Source of the DNA: Segatella albensis DSM 11370 = JCM 12258
GTDB lineage: Bacteria; Bacteroidota; Bacteroidia; Bacteroidales; Bacteroidaceae
Length of the DNA: 64,000 nucleotides
Assembly (NCBI RefSeq): GCF_000426565.1
Contig: NZ_AUFP01000011.1
Location: forward strand, 1-64,000
Reading direction: 5' to 3'
Position numbers and translations under genes: made by a program. The notes beneath the pieces were generated by a model. That model had not been told where the DNA came from and did no database searches. It was given only the letters and a program-made list of their open reading frames with translations. Of the stretch, positions 7,819 to 16,900 are shown piece after piece (the stretch's first letter is position 1; each line of letters starts with the position of its first letter).

Positions 7819-8068
7819 ATGAACATAGATATCTATCGTATTGCCTCTGCTGCTGAATGTTCCCGGCTATGAGGGTATCCGTATCCATCCGGGCAACACG
7901 GTGAAGGATACGAAGGGCTGCATCCTTGTAGGGTGGAATATGGAGAGGGGACGGCTCGACGACAGTAAAATTGCAATGGGAATGTTGATGCGGAATCTAA
8001 ATAACGCAAACAATAAAGGCGAAGCTATCAGGCTTCGCCTCCTTTCGTTGATGACAGATGACTATTAA
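7819..8068 (+). pseudogene. internally deleted DUF5675 gene remnant
   Basis: The ATG at 7819 opens a frame coding MNIDIYRIA, the usual first residues of DUF5675 proteins, but it hits a stop after 17 codons. From about 7844 another frame codes PLLLNVPGYEGIRIHPGN and DTKGCILVGWN, the well-conserved second half of the family, ending at 8068. About 70-80 central residues are missing and the frames no longer join, so this looks like a decayed second copy. A TTG at 7841 could still start a 75-residue peptide. The 9-bp inverted repeat at 8017-8040 lies inside this tail. Confidence 0.65.
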
Positions 8069-8106
8069 TTTTAGTTCAATTCCCTTGTTTTTTCAAAGAA
8101 AAAATA

Positions 8107-8114
8107 TATCTTTG
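8107..8114 (+). promoter_or_regulatory. -7 promoter element of lipoprotein gene
   Basis: TATCTTTG, 21 bases before the ATG at 8136. It rules out the longer in-frame start at 8058. Confidence 0.65.
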
Positions 8115-8135
8115 CAACAACCAAAAGATAATAAT

Positions 8136-8786
8136 ATGAAAAGAGTGCTAAGACGTAACCATGTGATTTTATTAGTACTGTTCATGCTTCTTGCTTGTAG
8201 TATGAATATGGTGGCTAAAGACGGTGTCCTGTATCGTGGGATGCCAAAGGATTTAGTTATTGAAGCTATAGGAAAACCTAGTGCAACAAGTTTTGATCAA
8301 AATGAAGAGGTGTGGACTTATATTAAAAGTTCTTTGTCGGAGAAGTATGATAAGGTGATTATCGTTACTTTTGATAATTCTGATAAAGTCGTTAGTTATC
8401 AAGAGCAACTGATGCCTTTCGGAGGAATGAGAGAACATACCAAGAGTTTACCTTCTTCATCTGTAAATGTACCGTCGCCATATCGTTTCCCTTTGTCGTA
8501 TCGCCTAAACGATAAAGAATTCTCTTTACTCTACGGTAAGGTAAAGGCTGTCTCTTTTGATGATGATAAATATGTACTTCTGGAAGTCGCATCTATACGA
8601 TGCTATTATACATGTGCTCAATGTGCCAAACTTATGAAGTTGTTTAGTTTCGACGACAGTAAGCTCAAGGCTTTGCGCATCATGGCTTCGCATATTGTTG
8701 ATCCACAAAATGTGTATGTCATTACGGAGACGATGTCGTTCAGCGATAGCAAAGACCGCGCATTAAAGCTCTTGCAAACTTACTGA
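8136..8786 (+). CDS. putative lipoprotein with BamE/BLIP-like domain
   Basis: A 216-residue protein. MKRVLRRNHVILLVLFMLLAC is a lipoprotein signal: basic start, hydrophobic core, and lipobox LLAC with Cys21. Residues 30-85 (LYRGMPKDLVIEAIGKPS, then EVWTYI and VIIVTFDNSDKV) look like the SmpA/OmlA (BamE) or beta-lactamase-inhibitor fold, whose members begin with a G-x-x-x-x-x-V-x-x-x-x-G-x-P pattern. The C-terminal 110 residues are unrecognised. It is probably a periplasm-facing membrane-anchored protein. It is a single gene, converging on the HAD gene with only 29 bases between, which hold a small hairpin. Confidence 0.65.
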   Translation: MKRVLRRNHVILLVLFMLLACSMNMVAKDGVLYRGMPKDLVIEAIGKPSATSFDQNEEVWTYIKSSLSEKYDKVIIVTFDNSDKVVSYQEQLMPFGGMREHTKSLPSSSVNVPSPYRFPLSYRLNDKEFSLLYGKVKAVSFDDDKYVLLEVASIRCYYTCAQCAKLMKLFSFDDSKLKALRIMASHIVDPQNVYVITETMSFSDSKDRALKLLQTY

Positions 8787-8796
8787 CTTACTGCTT

Positions 8797-8820
8797 GTAG
8801 CTTTAATCTATAAAGCTATA
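8797..8820. terminator. weak bidirectional hairpin
   Basis: TAGCTTTA-loop-TAAAGCTA sits between two converging genes. No T run follows, so its role as a terminator is uncertain. Confidence 0.35.
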
Positions 8821-9496
8821 GCGTCATGATTTCTGCAAAATCGTCGATGATATAGTCGGCTTCTGCATCCTCTAGTTCTTTGCGGGTGCCATTGCCATAA
8901 GTCACACCACAAGTCATACATCCGGCATTTCTACCCATGAGTATGTCATAAGACATGTCACCAACCACAAGGGTCTCTGCTTTGGTGATAGGTGGGGTGC
9001 CAGTTGATGATTTGCGTTGCTCGTTGATAAATTCAATGGTTTGAAGTACTGGTTCCGGTTCTGGCTTGGCGCGCTTCACGTCATCAGCACCAAGGATCAG
9101 GCTGATATAGTCATTGAGTTGGAACTCTTTGACAAAAGCCTCAAGAGAAGCATGCCCTCTGCTACTTGCCAAAGTGACGATCATACCCTCATCGTGCAGT
9201 TGTCGGATTGTGTCGATGACGTGAGGATAAACAGGAACAACACCAGGTTTATGACTTTCCATGAAAATTCGAGTATATACGTCGGCACATTGCTCTGCCG
9301 TCTCGTCGGTCATAGGCATGAGAGCCTTGAAGCAGTCGCGCAGGGGAAGTCCTATGGTAGCAGAACATTCCTGTCGACTCCTTGCAGGCAGTCCCATCTC
9401 CGATAGGGTTGCCTGCATAGTACTAGTGATAATAGAATTCGTATCTCCTATAGTTCCGTCAAAGTCTAATATTAGTAATCTGAACTTTTTCCTCAT
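8816..9496 (-). CDS. HAD superfamily phosphatase (phosphoglycolate-phosphatase-like)
   Basis: A 226-residue hydrolase with all four HAD motifs: LDFDGT (nucleophile Asp), LASSRG, a Lys in KRAKPEPEPV and VVGDMSYDILMG. The helical cap between motifs I and II gives the subclass I form shared by phosphoglycolate phosphatases and related sugar-phosphate phosphatases; the substrate cannot be read from sequence. I use the ATG at 9496 (MRKKFRLLILDFDG) because families begin close to the first motif; another ATG at 9526 would overlap the upstream gene by 17 bases. It is the third gene of the PadR-PspC operon, 13 bases behind the PspC gene. Confidence 0.8.
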   Translation of the reverse strand: MRKKFRLLILDFDGTIGDTNSIITSTMQATLSEMGLPARSRQECSATIGLPLRDCFKALMPMTDETAEQCADVYTRIFMESHKPGVVPVYPHVIDTIRQLHDEGMIVTLASSRGHASLEAFVKEFQLNDYISLILGADDVKRAKPEPEPVLQTIEFINEQRKSSTGTPPITKAETLVVGDMSYDILMGRNAGCMTCGVTYGNGTRKELEDAEADYIIDDFAEIMTL

Positions 9497-9509
9497 TTCG
9501 GTTGTGATG

Positions 9510-10709
9510 TTATTCGATAGTGGCATTATCTATATCCGCTTGAGCCTTGTCTATTTGCTGAGTGGCTTCATCTATTTGTTTTTCAGCTTTATCAAATTCA
9601 TCCTCAACTTTGTCGAGTTCATCTTCAGCCGTGTTGTCGGATGACGGTGCCGGATTATTGCTATCTTGTTGGGTGATAGTGATCTTAGGGCTTATAAAAT
9701 GATTGCGCTGAAAGTTATAATTGATTTTGGGTGTGAAGAGGAAGGTGAATAACATACATATCCAGATGATGATAAGTATATTCTTTTTCTTTGAAGTCAT
9801 TGGCGGAATACTTCCCAAGCGAGCTTTCTTGTTCTGCTGATGCATATAGATAGGAATACCTACAAGTAAAACAAAAGATATGAGTCGGATGGTATTACGT
9901 ACGCCACTGTATACGTTGAGTGTCACCCCATCGCCTAAATCAAGTGGCTCAGAGAAGAAAGGGAGTGTGAGGAATCCGAAGAAAGTTAAAATGCTTGATA
10001 TGAAAGAGGCCAGAACAAGAATTAGAATGATGATAAAGGCAAACTTGAAGAAGGTCGCCATGCATCCATGTTTGACAACAGGGGCGGGGTCGTTTGCTGA
10101 TTTTACTCCTTCCTGAGAGGGATTCTTCTTGAGCTCAGGGTCTTCTGGGATGATGAGTGCCAGTGCGAGATAAGCGATGAGACCGGTGCCTATGAATATC
10201 AGGGAGAACACGACCGCAGCCAATCGCCATAGCGTGACATCGCCACCGAAGTAGCGAGCCAAGCCACTCATCACACCGGCTATGATCTTGTCGTTAGGGT
10301 TGCGATAGAAGCGTTTGCCCTTTAGATTACTGAACAGATAATCACTGGATTCCTGTTGATAACTATGGGTGTTGTCTTCTTGTGTGGTGTTGTACTCTTC
10401 TCCGGTGAAAGTACCTTCAACCCTTTCGTCACTTGTCGCAGTAGATTCGCCACAGAGTTGTTCCGGACTTCCCACACGACGGATTACTTCGCGCACATTA
10501 TCTATAGTAACGATACCGTTGCCCGGAGTCTTTACTTCGTTGAGAATCTCAGCGATACGTTCTTCTATATCATTGGCTGTCTCTTCACCACACTGTTGGT
10601 ATTTCAGTTTGTTATGAATAGCGTTGATATAGTTCTGCAACATATTGTAAGCGTCTTCGTCAATCTGAAACAGGCGGTTGCTGATGTTTACTGTAAAGTT
10701 CTTTTTCAT
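9510..10709 (-). CDS. PspC domain membrane protein
   Basis: A 399-residue protein. Residues about 135-195 form a PspC domain (RFYRNPNDKIIAGVMSGLA, then YFGGDVTLWRL and a transmembrane helix ending LALIIPED). Two or three more hydrophobic helices follow, near 220-250, 275-295 and 310-330. Residues 1-80 carry the DIEERIAEIL segment that often precedes PspC in Bacteroidota, and the last 50 residues are an acidic coiled coil (DKAEKQIDEATQQIDKA). PspC proteins belong to the envelope (phage-shock) stress response; here no pspA is visible. It is encoded 14 bases after a PadR regulator, a common pairing in this phylum, and regulation by it is likely. Confidence 0.85.
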   Translation of the reverse strand: MKKNFTVNISNRLFQIDEDAYNMLQNYINAIHNKLKYQQCGEETANDIEERIAEILNEVKTPGNGIVTIDNVREVIRRVGSPEQLCGESTATSDERVEGTFTGEEYNTTQEDNTHSYQQESSDYLFSNLKGKRFYRNPNDKIIAGVMSGLARYFGGDVTLWRLAAVVFSLIFIGTGLIAYLALALIIPEDPELKKNPSQEGVKSANDPAPVVKHGCMATFFKFAFIIILILVLASFISSILTFFGFLTLPFFSEPLDLGDGVTLNVYSGVRNTIRLISFVLLVGIPIYMHQQNKKARLGSIPPMTSKKKNILIIIWICMLFTFLFTPKINYNFQRNHFISPKITITQQDSNNPAPSSDNTAEDELDKVEDEFDKAEKQIDEATQQIDKAQADIDNATIE

Positions 10710-10723
10710 GAGTATGGGTGATT

Positions 10724-11050
10724 TTAATTGTTTTTGAGATAATCGACAGTTTGGTTTAGTTCAAGCCAGACTGCGTTCAGTCCTTCGAGGAAGTCAATGC
10801 CGGCTTGGCTGATGATGTAATACTTGCGAGGAGGCCCTTGGGGGGATTCTTGCCACTCATAGGTGAGCAAGCCATCATTCTTGAGGCGCGTGAGTAGGGG
10901 ATAGAGTGTTCCTTCTACTACAAGCAGTTTGGCATCCTTAAGCCGTTGGATAATATCGCTGGCATAGAATGGCTGATGCTTCAGTAACAAGAGTACACAA
11001 TATTCGAGCATACCTTTGCGCATCTGGGATTTTGCATTTTCTATGTTCAT
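10724..11050 (-). CDS. PadR family transcriptional regulator
   Basis: A 108-residue winged-helix repressor: GMLEYCVLLLL, PFYASDIIQRLK, VEGTLYPLLTRL and GPPRKYYIISQAGIDFL are standard PadR segments; the C-terminal helix for dimerisation is short (subfamily 2). The start at 11050 (MNIENAKSQM) fits the family; an upstream in-frame ATG at 11095 falls within the promoter box. It is first in the operon with PspC and HAD genes. A pair of ATAGTAC sites sits just upstream of its promoter, so autoregulation is likely. Confidence 0.9.
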   Translation of the reverse strand: MNIENAKSQMRKGMLEYCVLLLLKHQPFYASDIIQRLKDAKLLVVEGTLYPLLTRLKNDGLLTYEWQESPQGPPRKYYIISQAGIDFLEGLNAVWLELNQTVDYLKNN

Positions 11051-11092
11051 CTCATTTTGTTTGTCTGATGTTTGTTTAATGGTTCGATGATG

Positions 11093-11100
11093 CAAATATA
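11093..11100 (-). promoter_or_regulatory. -7 promoter element of padR operon
   Basis: On the minus strand the bases read TATATTTG, 42 bases before the ATG at 11050. Confidence 0.6.
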
Positions 11101-11108
11101 AGTGTTAT

Positions 11109-11137
11109 TATAGTACCTTGTATTGCATAGTACTATA
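11109..11137. promoter_or_regulatory. candidate PadR operator
   Basis: TATAGTAC and its reverse complement GTACTATA are separated by 13 bases. The right copy is part of the perfect 10-bp palindrome ATAGTACTAT. The site covers the position of the -33 region of the padR promoter, as expected for an autorepressor. Confidence 0.45.
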
Positions 11138-11159
11138 TATTTATTGTTTTTTAACAAAG

Positions 11160-11189
11160 AAGCCTCTCTGAGAAATCCCAGAGAGGCTT
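11160..11189 (-). terminator. hairpin terminator of GH94 gene
   Basis: An 11-bp perfect stem (AAGCCTCTCTG and CAGAGAGGCTT) with an 8-base loop lies 38 bases after the stop of the minus-strand GH94 gene. The following minus-strand sequence is T-containing but has no clean T run. Confidence 0.6.
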
Positions 11190-11226
11190 ATCGTTTATGC
11201 TTCGATATACGAAGTATTGTTAAGAA

Positions 11227-13701
11227 TTACATGATAACTTCTACCGTATGCTCACCAGTAGTGACAGGAACAATGTTACCCTCTACAGGTTTTCCATCGA
11301 TGGTAATCTGCTTTACTCCCTTTTGCTTACCCTCAGGGTTGTGAACATTGATAGTGAATTCTGCACCACGGAAACGACGCTTTACGGTATATTCCTTGGC
11401 TGTTGTAGGCAGACAAGGGTCGATTTCCAAGCCCTTGTATGATGGTTTGATACCCAGAATGAATTCACTTACGGTATACCACATCCACGCAGCAGTACCG
11501 GTGAGCCAAGAGTTCTTGCCTTCGCCAGGACGGAAGGCATCTTTACCAGCTACCATCTGACAGTTTACGTATGGTTCAACTTTGTGCAGAGTCTGATATT
11601 TCTCCTCCACGTAAGAAGGTAGAATCTTGGTGTAATGCTTCCATGCATCATTGCCACGTCCGGCAACAGTCTCACCGATGATAACCCAAGGGTTGTTGTG
11701 GCAGAAGATACCAGCATTCTCCTTATAACCTTCCGGATAAGAACTGATCTCACCCATCTCTACATGATAGTGAGTATAAGCAGGGTTGTTGAGTACGATA
11801 CCATGCTCACACTCCATGCGCTCTTTGACAGAGTCGAGTGCCTTATCGCAGAGTCCTTCTTCGAGTCCGATACCAGCCATGGTACACCAGCCCTGGCTTT
11901 CGATGAAGATCTTGCCCTCTTCATTTTCGTCAGAACCAATCTTGTTGCCTGCGAAGTCGTAAGCGCGGAGGAACCATTCTCCATCCCAACCGTCTTTCTT
12001 CACGGCTGCCACCATCTCGTCGATAGCCTTCTGCATGCGCTCTGCCTCATCGGTCTTGCCAATCTGCTGGCAGAGCTCTACATAATCTTTGGCTGTTACG
12101 ACAAAGAGACCGGCAATCATGAGACTTTCAGCCTTTGAACCTTCGCTATTGTTCTCTGTGGTCTGGAAACTCTCGTTAGGGTCCCAGCTGAAGCAGTTCA
12201 GGTTGAGACAGTCGTTCCAGTCGGCACGGCCGATGAGAGGCAACTTGTGAGGGCCAAGGTTCTTGATGACGTGATTCATACTGATCTTGAGATGCTCGAA
12301 GAGTGTAACCTCGCTACCGGGCTGATTATCGAAAGGTACCATCTCATCGAGAATAGAGAAGTCACCGGTTTCTTTGATATAAGCTACGGTACCGAAGATA
12401 AGCCAGCATGGGTCATCGTTGAAACCACCACCAATGTCGTTGTTGCCACGCTTAGATAATGGCTGATATTGATGATAGCAACCACCGTCAGGGAACTGAG
12501 TAGAAGCAATGTCGATGATGCGCTGACGAGCACGCTCCGGAATTTGATGAACGAAGCCTACGAGATCTTGGTTAGAGTCACGGAAGCCCATTCCACGACC
12601 GATACCACTCTCGAAGAAACTTGCTGAACGGCTCATGTTGAATGTGACCATACACTGATACTGGTTCCAAATGTTCACCATACGGTCGAGTTTGTCGTTG
12701 CCTGTCTTGGCTACATAGATGCTCAACAGATTGTCCCAATAAGCATGCAACTCGTCGAATGCTTTGTCAACCTTTTCTGTTGTATCGAAATTGGCAATCA
12801 TCTTTTTGGCCTGTGTCTTGTTGATGACCATGTCGAGACCATCTTTATCAGAGAAACTGCCATCTGGGGCAATCCACTTCTGTTCCTGTTTCTCCTCGAC
12901 ATAACCCAGCAAGAAGATAAGGTCTTTGCTCTCACCAGGTTGCAGCTCAACCTCGATGTAATGAGAAGCGATAGGGCTCCAGCCATGTGCCCAACTGTTG
13001 CGAGGCTTGCCTTCGGCAACTACGTCAGGCATAGACTTCTCGCTGTATAAACCTACGAAAGTTTCGCGGTCGGTATCGTAACCCTGAATAGGGGTGTTTA
13101 CGCTATAGAAAGAATAGTGGTTTCTGCGTTCGCGATATTCTGTCTTATGATAGATTACGCTATCTTCAACTTCAACTTCACCGGTAGAGAAGTTGCGCTG
13201 GAAGTTTTCCATATCGGTAGCACCGTTCCACAAGCACCACTCTTGGAAAGACCAAACCTTCAGTTTCTTTACTTCGTTGCCAAGGTTCTTTAAAGTCATC
13301 TTCTGAACTTCTCCCCATGTGTGAAGAGGAACGAAGAATAAAACACTTGCTTCAACATCATTCTTTCGACCGGTGATGCGTGTATAACTCATACCATGAC
13401 GTGCCTCGTAGAAATCCAGTGGGGTGCGGCATGGCTTGAAGCTTGGGTTCCAAACGGTATCGCCATCCTTGATGTAGAAATAACGGCCATCGTTGTCCAT
13501 AGGAACGTTGTTGTAGCGATAACGGGTGATACGGCGGAATTTGGCATCCATATAGAAACTATATCCACCGGCAGTGTTTGAGATCAATGAAAAGAAATCC
13601 TCATTTCCTAGATAGTTGATCCAAGGCCAAGGGGTCTTAGGGTCGGTGATGACGTACTCACGATGTGCGTCATCAAAGTGTCCATACTTTTTTTCTTGCA
13701 T
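11227..13701 (-). CDS. GH94 glycoside phosphorylase, probably cellobiose phosphorylase
   Basis: An 824-residue enzyme of the GH94 family. The N-terminus ([41 protein letters not shown] and RYNNVP) is close to that of cellobiose phosphorylases. [15 protein letters not shown] near residue 490 contains the Asp that acts as general acid in that family. The reaction is phosphorolysis of cellobiose to glucose 1-phosphate and glucose, saving ATP in cytosolic sugar use; chitobiose or related disaccharides are alternative substrates. There is no signal peptide, consistent with a cytosolic enzyme. I start at 13701 ([11 protein letters not shown]) because the earlier ATG at 13746 lies within the promoter box. 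It is a single gene ended by a hairpin at 11160. Confidence 0.85.
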   Translation of the reverse strand: MQEKKYGHFDDAHREYVITDPKTPWPWINYLGNEDFFSLISNTAGGYSFYMDAKFRRITRYRYNNVPMDNDGRYFYIKDGDTVWNPSFKPCRTPLDFYEARHGMSYTRITGRKNDVEASVLFFVPLHTWGEVQKMTLKNLGNEVKKLKVWSFQEWCLWNGATDMENFQRNFSTGEVEVEDSVIYHKTEYRERRNHYSFYSVNTPIQGYDTDRETFVGLYSEKSMPDVVAEGKPRNSWAHGWSPIASHYIEVELQPGESKDLIFLLGYVEEKQEQKWIAPDGSFSDKDGLDMVINKTQAKKMIANFDTTEKVDKAFDELHAYWDNLLSIYVAKTGNDKLDRMVNIWNQYQCMVTFNMSRSASFFESGIGRGMGFRDSNQDLVGFVHQIPERARQRIIDIASTQFPDGGCYHQYQPLSKRGNNDIGGGFNDDPCWLIFGTVAYIKETGDFSILDEMVPFDNQPGSEVTLFEHLKISMNHVIKNLGPHKLPLIGRADWNDCLNLNCFSWDPNESFQTTENNSEGSKAESLMIAGLFVVTAKDYVELCQQIGKTDEAERMQKAIDEMVAAVKKDGWDGEWFLRAYDFAGNKIGSDENEEGKIFIESQGWCTMAGIGLEEGLCDKALDSVKERMECEHGIVLNNPAYTHYHVEMGEISSYPEGYKENAGIFCHNNPWVIIGETVAGRGNDAWKHYTKILPSYVEEKYQTLHKVEPYVNCQMVAGKDAFRPGEGKNSWLTGTAAWMWYTVSEFILGIKPSYKGLEIDPCLPTTAKEYTVKRRFRGAEFTINVHNPEGKQKGVKQITIDGKPVEGNIVPVTTGEHTVEVIM

Positions 13702-13743
13702 GTTTGATACTATTTTATGGTTAGTCTTCCTAATTTGATGCAA

Positions 13744-13751
13744 CAAAGATA
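13744..13751 (-). promoter_or_regulatory. -7 promoter element of GH94 gene
   Basis: On the minus strand the bases read TATCTTTG, 42 bases before the ATG at 13701. Confidence 0.65.
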
Positions 13752-13826
13752 CTAATTTATCAAGAAAATGAATGTGTATTTTTGAAAAAAAACCTTGATA
13801 AAGTAGGTGTGTACGGTCTTTTTCAG

Positions 13827-13834
13827 TATCTTTG
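13827..13834 (+). promoter_or_regulatory. -7 promoter element of macroglobulin gene
   Basis: TATCTTTG, 72 bases before the ATG at 13907. It is divergent from the GH94 promoter. Confidence 0.6.
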
Positions 13835-13906
13835 CAAATATAGTATTAATCGACTTTGTATAAAAGTATCATTGTCGGTCAAATAAGTATTATAAAGATT
13901 TATGAT

Positions 13907-16900
13907 ATGAAGAAATTTGTACTTTCTCTTCTCATTGCTCTAACTTTCATACCATTAAATTTAAAGGCTGATAGTTATCCTTCACTATGGAAGCAGTTTG
14001 GTAATGCTCAGAACCGAGATTTACCTAAGTCTGAACTGAAAATATTAGATAAAATCATCACGAAGGCTATGGCTGATAAAGATTATGGTCAGTTGTTGTC
14101 GGCAAGGATTCATTATATTTCGGTGCAGGGACTTATCAGTAATGATTCCGTGAAACTGTTGATTGATCGATTGGCTGATGAGGAAGTGAAATTTCGGGAT
14201 ACAGATCCGGTGATGTCGGATGTATATAAATGTGTGCTGGGTAAGTATTATCGCGCTTGGCTTAGTGATGAAGATAGTGCTGACGTGAAGAGTAAAACAT
14301 ATTATAGAGAGGCTATGCTTCATCCTGAAAGGTTGGCCGCTTGCAAGACGGGCGATTATAGTCCTCTTTTCAAAGATGGATTGGATGACCATATCTTTAA
14401 TAGAGATCTACTTCATGTCATAGGTTTTGAGGTCGAAGATTATCGCACGATGTATGACTATTATACTCGCGTGGGAAATCGTGCTGCTGCATGTATTTGC
14501 GCAGCAAAGGATTTTGATAAGAATCAGAAGATTGATGGGTATCAGGCGAAAAAGTCGAAATATCTTTCAACACTGGATTCTTTGATGAAGGTATATGGTG
14601 ATTTGCCGGAGGCTGGCGAGTTCGCAATACTGCGTTATTCTTATATGCAGGATTGTGAGGATGTTAGTGTCGATGAACAAGTGAAATTTCTGAAATATGC
14701 TCTTGATAAGTGGGGAAAATGGCCTCATCTGAATGTCTTTAAGAGTTACTTGCGAGACTTGACATATCCTATGTTCAATGTTGAAATACCCCAGCAGGCT
14801 ATCGTTGGTAAGAAGCAGGTGGCGAAAGTACGGGAGATTAGAAACCTGTCGAGTTTGACGGTGAAAATATATAAAGTAGATTTGACGGCTGATCATAATT
14901 TGAGAATATATAATGCCAAGGATTATCAACTTATCAAGCGTAAAATAGCAAAGTCTGCTGTGTGGGAACAAACTCGTAAGTATAATTGTGAACCTGATTA
15001 TCGTATTCAGGAAGATTCTTTTGAGATTGCTGGTTTACCACAAGGAACTTATTGGATAGAGGTGGCATCAGACAAGAATATCGGTGTGTCGGAGTCTTTC
15101 TATTATGTGAGTGATGTTGCTGTGGAATACGTGAAATTACCGGGGCAGAAAATGCGCCTTGCGGTGGTGAGCGCCCGTACGGGGCATCCTCTTGCTCATG
15201 CTAAGGTGAGACTCTATTGGAATAAGAAATCAGAGGAACTCTCCTGTGATGAGAATGGTGAGGTCGTATATTCTTATGATGGTCAACGACCAAACAGTAT
15301 CTATGCTTTTACACCAGATGATGGGTATGCACCAAAATCAAATGTAAGTGGTAATTATTATTTTGATGGCAGTAAGAGAGTAGATGAACGCGAGCAGATT
15401 TTTACGGATCGTAGTCTTTATCGCCCCGGACAGATGGTTAAGGTAAGTGTTCTTACATATCAGGTGATGGAGCATAAAGATAGTAAGGTGTTGCCAAGTA
15501 AGAAGGTGGAAATCAAATTGTCGAATGCCAACGGAAAGGTGGTAGAGACCAAGAATGTCGTTACCGATGAATTTGGAGTTGCTGCTGTAGATTTTGTGTT
15601 GCCTAAGACGGGTTTGACCGGAATGTATTATGTGCGTTCTTCTAAAGGTCAGACTGGAATAAAAGTTGAGGAATACAAGCGTCCTACCTTTGATGTGAAG
15701 TTACCGAAAGTCGAAAAGAAATATCAGTTCGGTGATACTGTACAGGTGAAGGGCCTGGCTAAGGGCTTCAATGGCATTCCTGTACAGAATGCGTCTGTAC
15801 AATATACGGTAACGAGAAGACCGATGTATCGATGGTGGGGTAATGGTTCTACGGAGATTGTACAGAAAGAGAAACTGAATACTGATGAGAATGGCAACTT
15901 TATAGTGAAGTTACCATTGACACTCGCTGTTGAAGATCAAACGAAATCCCGCATCTTCTATTCTTATCAGGTTGAGGCTCTTGTTACTTCATTGAATGGA
16001 GAGACACATTCTGCATCTATGAGCCTTCCTGTAAGTAATCATCCTACAATATTGAGTTGTAACCTGCCAACTTTGTTTGAAAAGGATTCGTTGAAGTCTG
16101 TGGTATTCAAGTATCGCAATATATCGGCGGTAGATATTCCTGCTCAAGTAAGATATAGAATTGATCAAGGGAAAGAGTTTGTCGTCAATTCTAATGAACA
16201 ATGTAACATGAGTGAGAGCATCTCACATCTGACAACAGGTGAGCATACCTTATATGCTTTCTGTGGAACTGATTCCTTGAAGCAGAATTTCACAATCTTT
16301 TCTCTTCATGATCACCGTCCTGTGATAAAGACCCCAATATGGTTTTATCAAAATTCTACAAAGTTCCGAAATGATGGGAAATCCGTTGTTACTCAAATCG
16401 GTAGTTCTGAGAAAAATCTTCATGTATTATATAATGTATTCTCTGGTCATAAGGTAATCGAACAAGGAACAACAGAGATCAGTGATTCTATCATTACACG
16501 AGAATGGAAGTATAAGAAGGAATATGGTGAGGGCATAACGATCATCTACTGTTGGTTAAAAGACGGGAAGAAATATAGCGAGTCCTTCCATATCAGTTTA
16601 CCGGTACCTGATAAGGAGTTGAATGTAAGATGGGAGACATTCCGTAATCATCTAGTCCCTGGTCAGAAGGAGACATGGACTTTGAAGATTTCCAATTCTG
16701 ATGGCACACCAGCAAAGGCACAGATGATGGCAGTTCTCTATGATAAGAGTCTTGATGATATCTATAAGCATGAGTGGAATTTCTCGTATAATCTCTATCA
16801 TAATACACCAATCGTAAGTTGGCGGAGTAATTTAGACTATTTGAGTAATAACTCATTTGTACGCTCCATGTCTTATAAGGATGACTTCCCATATAGAAAC

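Noticed and set aside
8017..8040. 9-bp inverted repeat AGGCGAAGC/GCTTCGCCT as a terminator
   Set aside because: It lies within the conserved C-terminal codons of the DUF5675 remnant and is not followed by a T run, so a terminator role is doubtful.
7843..8068. 75-residue complete gene starting with TTG
   Set aside because: It matches only the second half of a family, and the family's usual first residues are coded just upstream in another frame, so a deletion remnant fits better.
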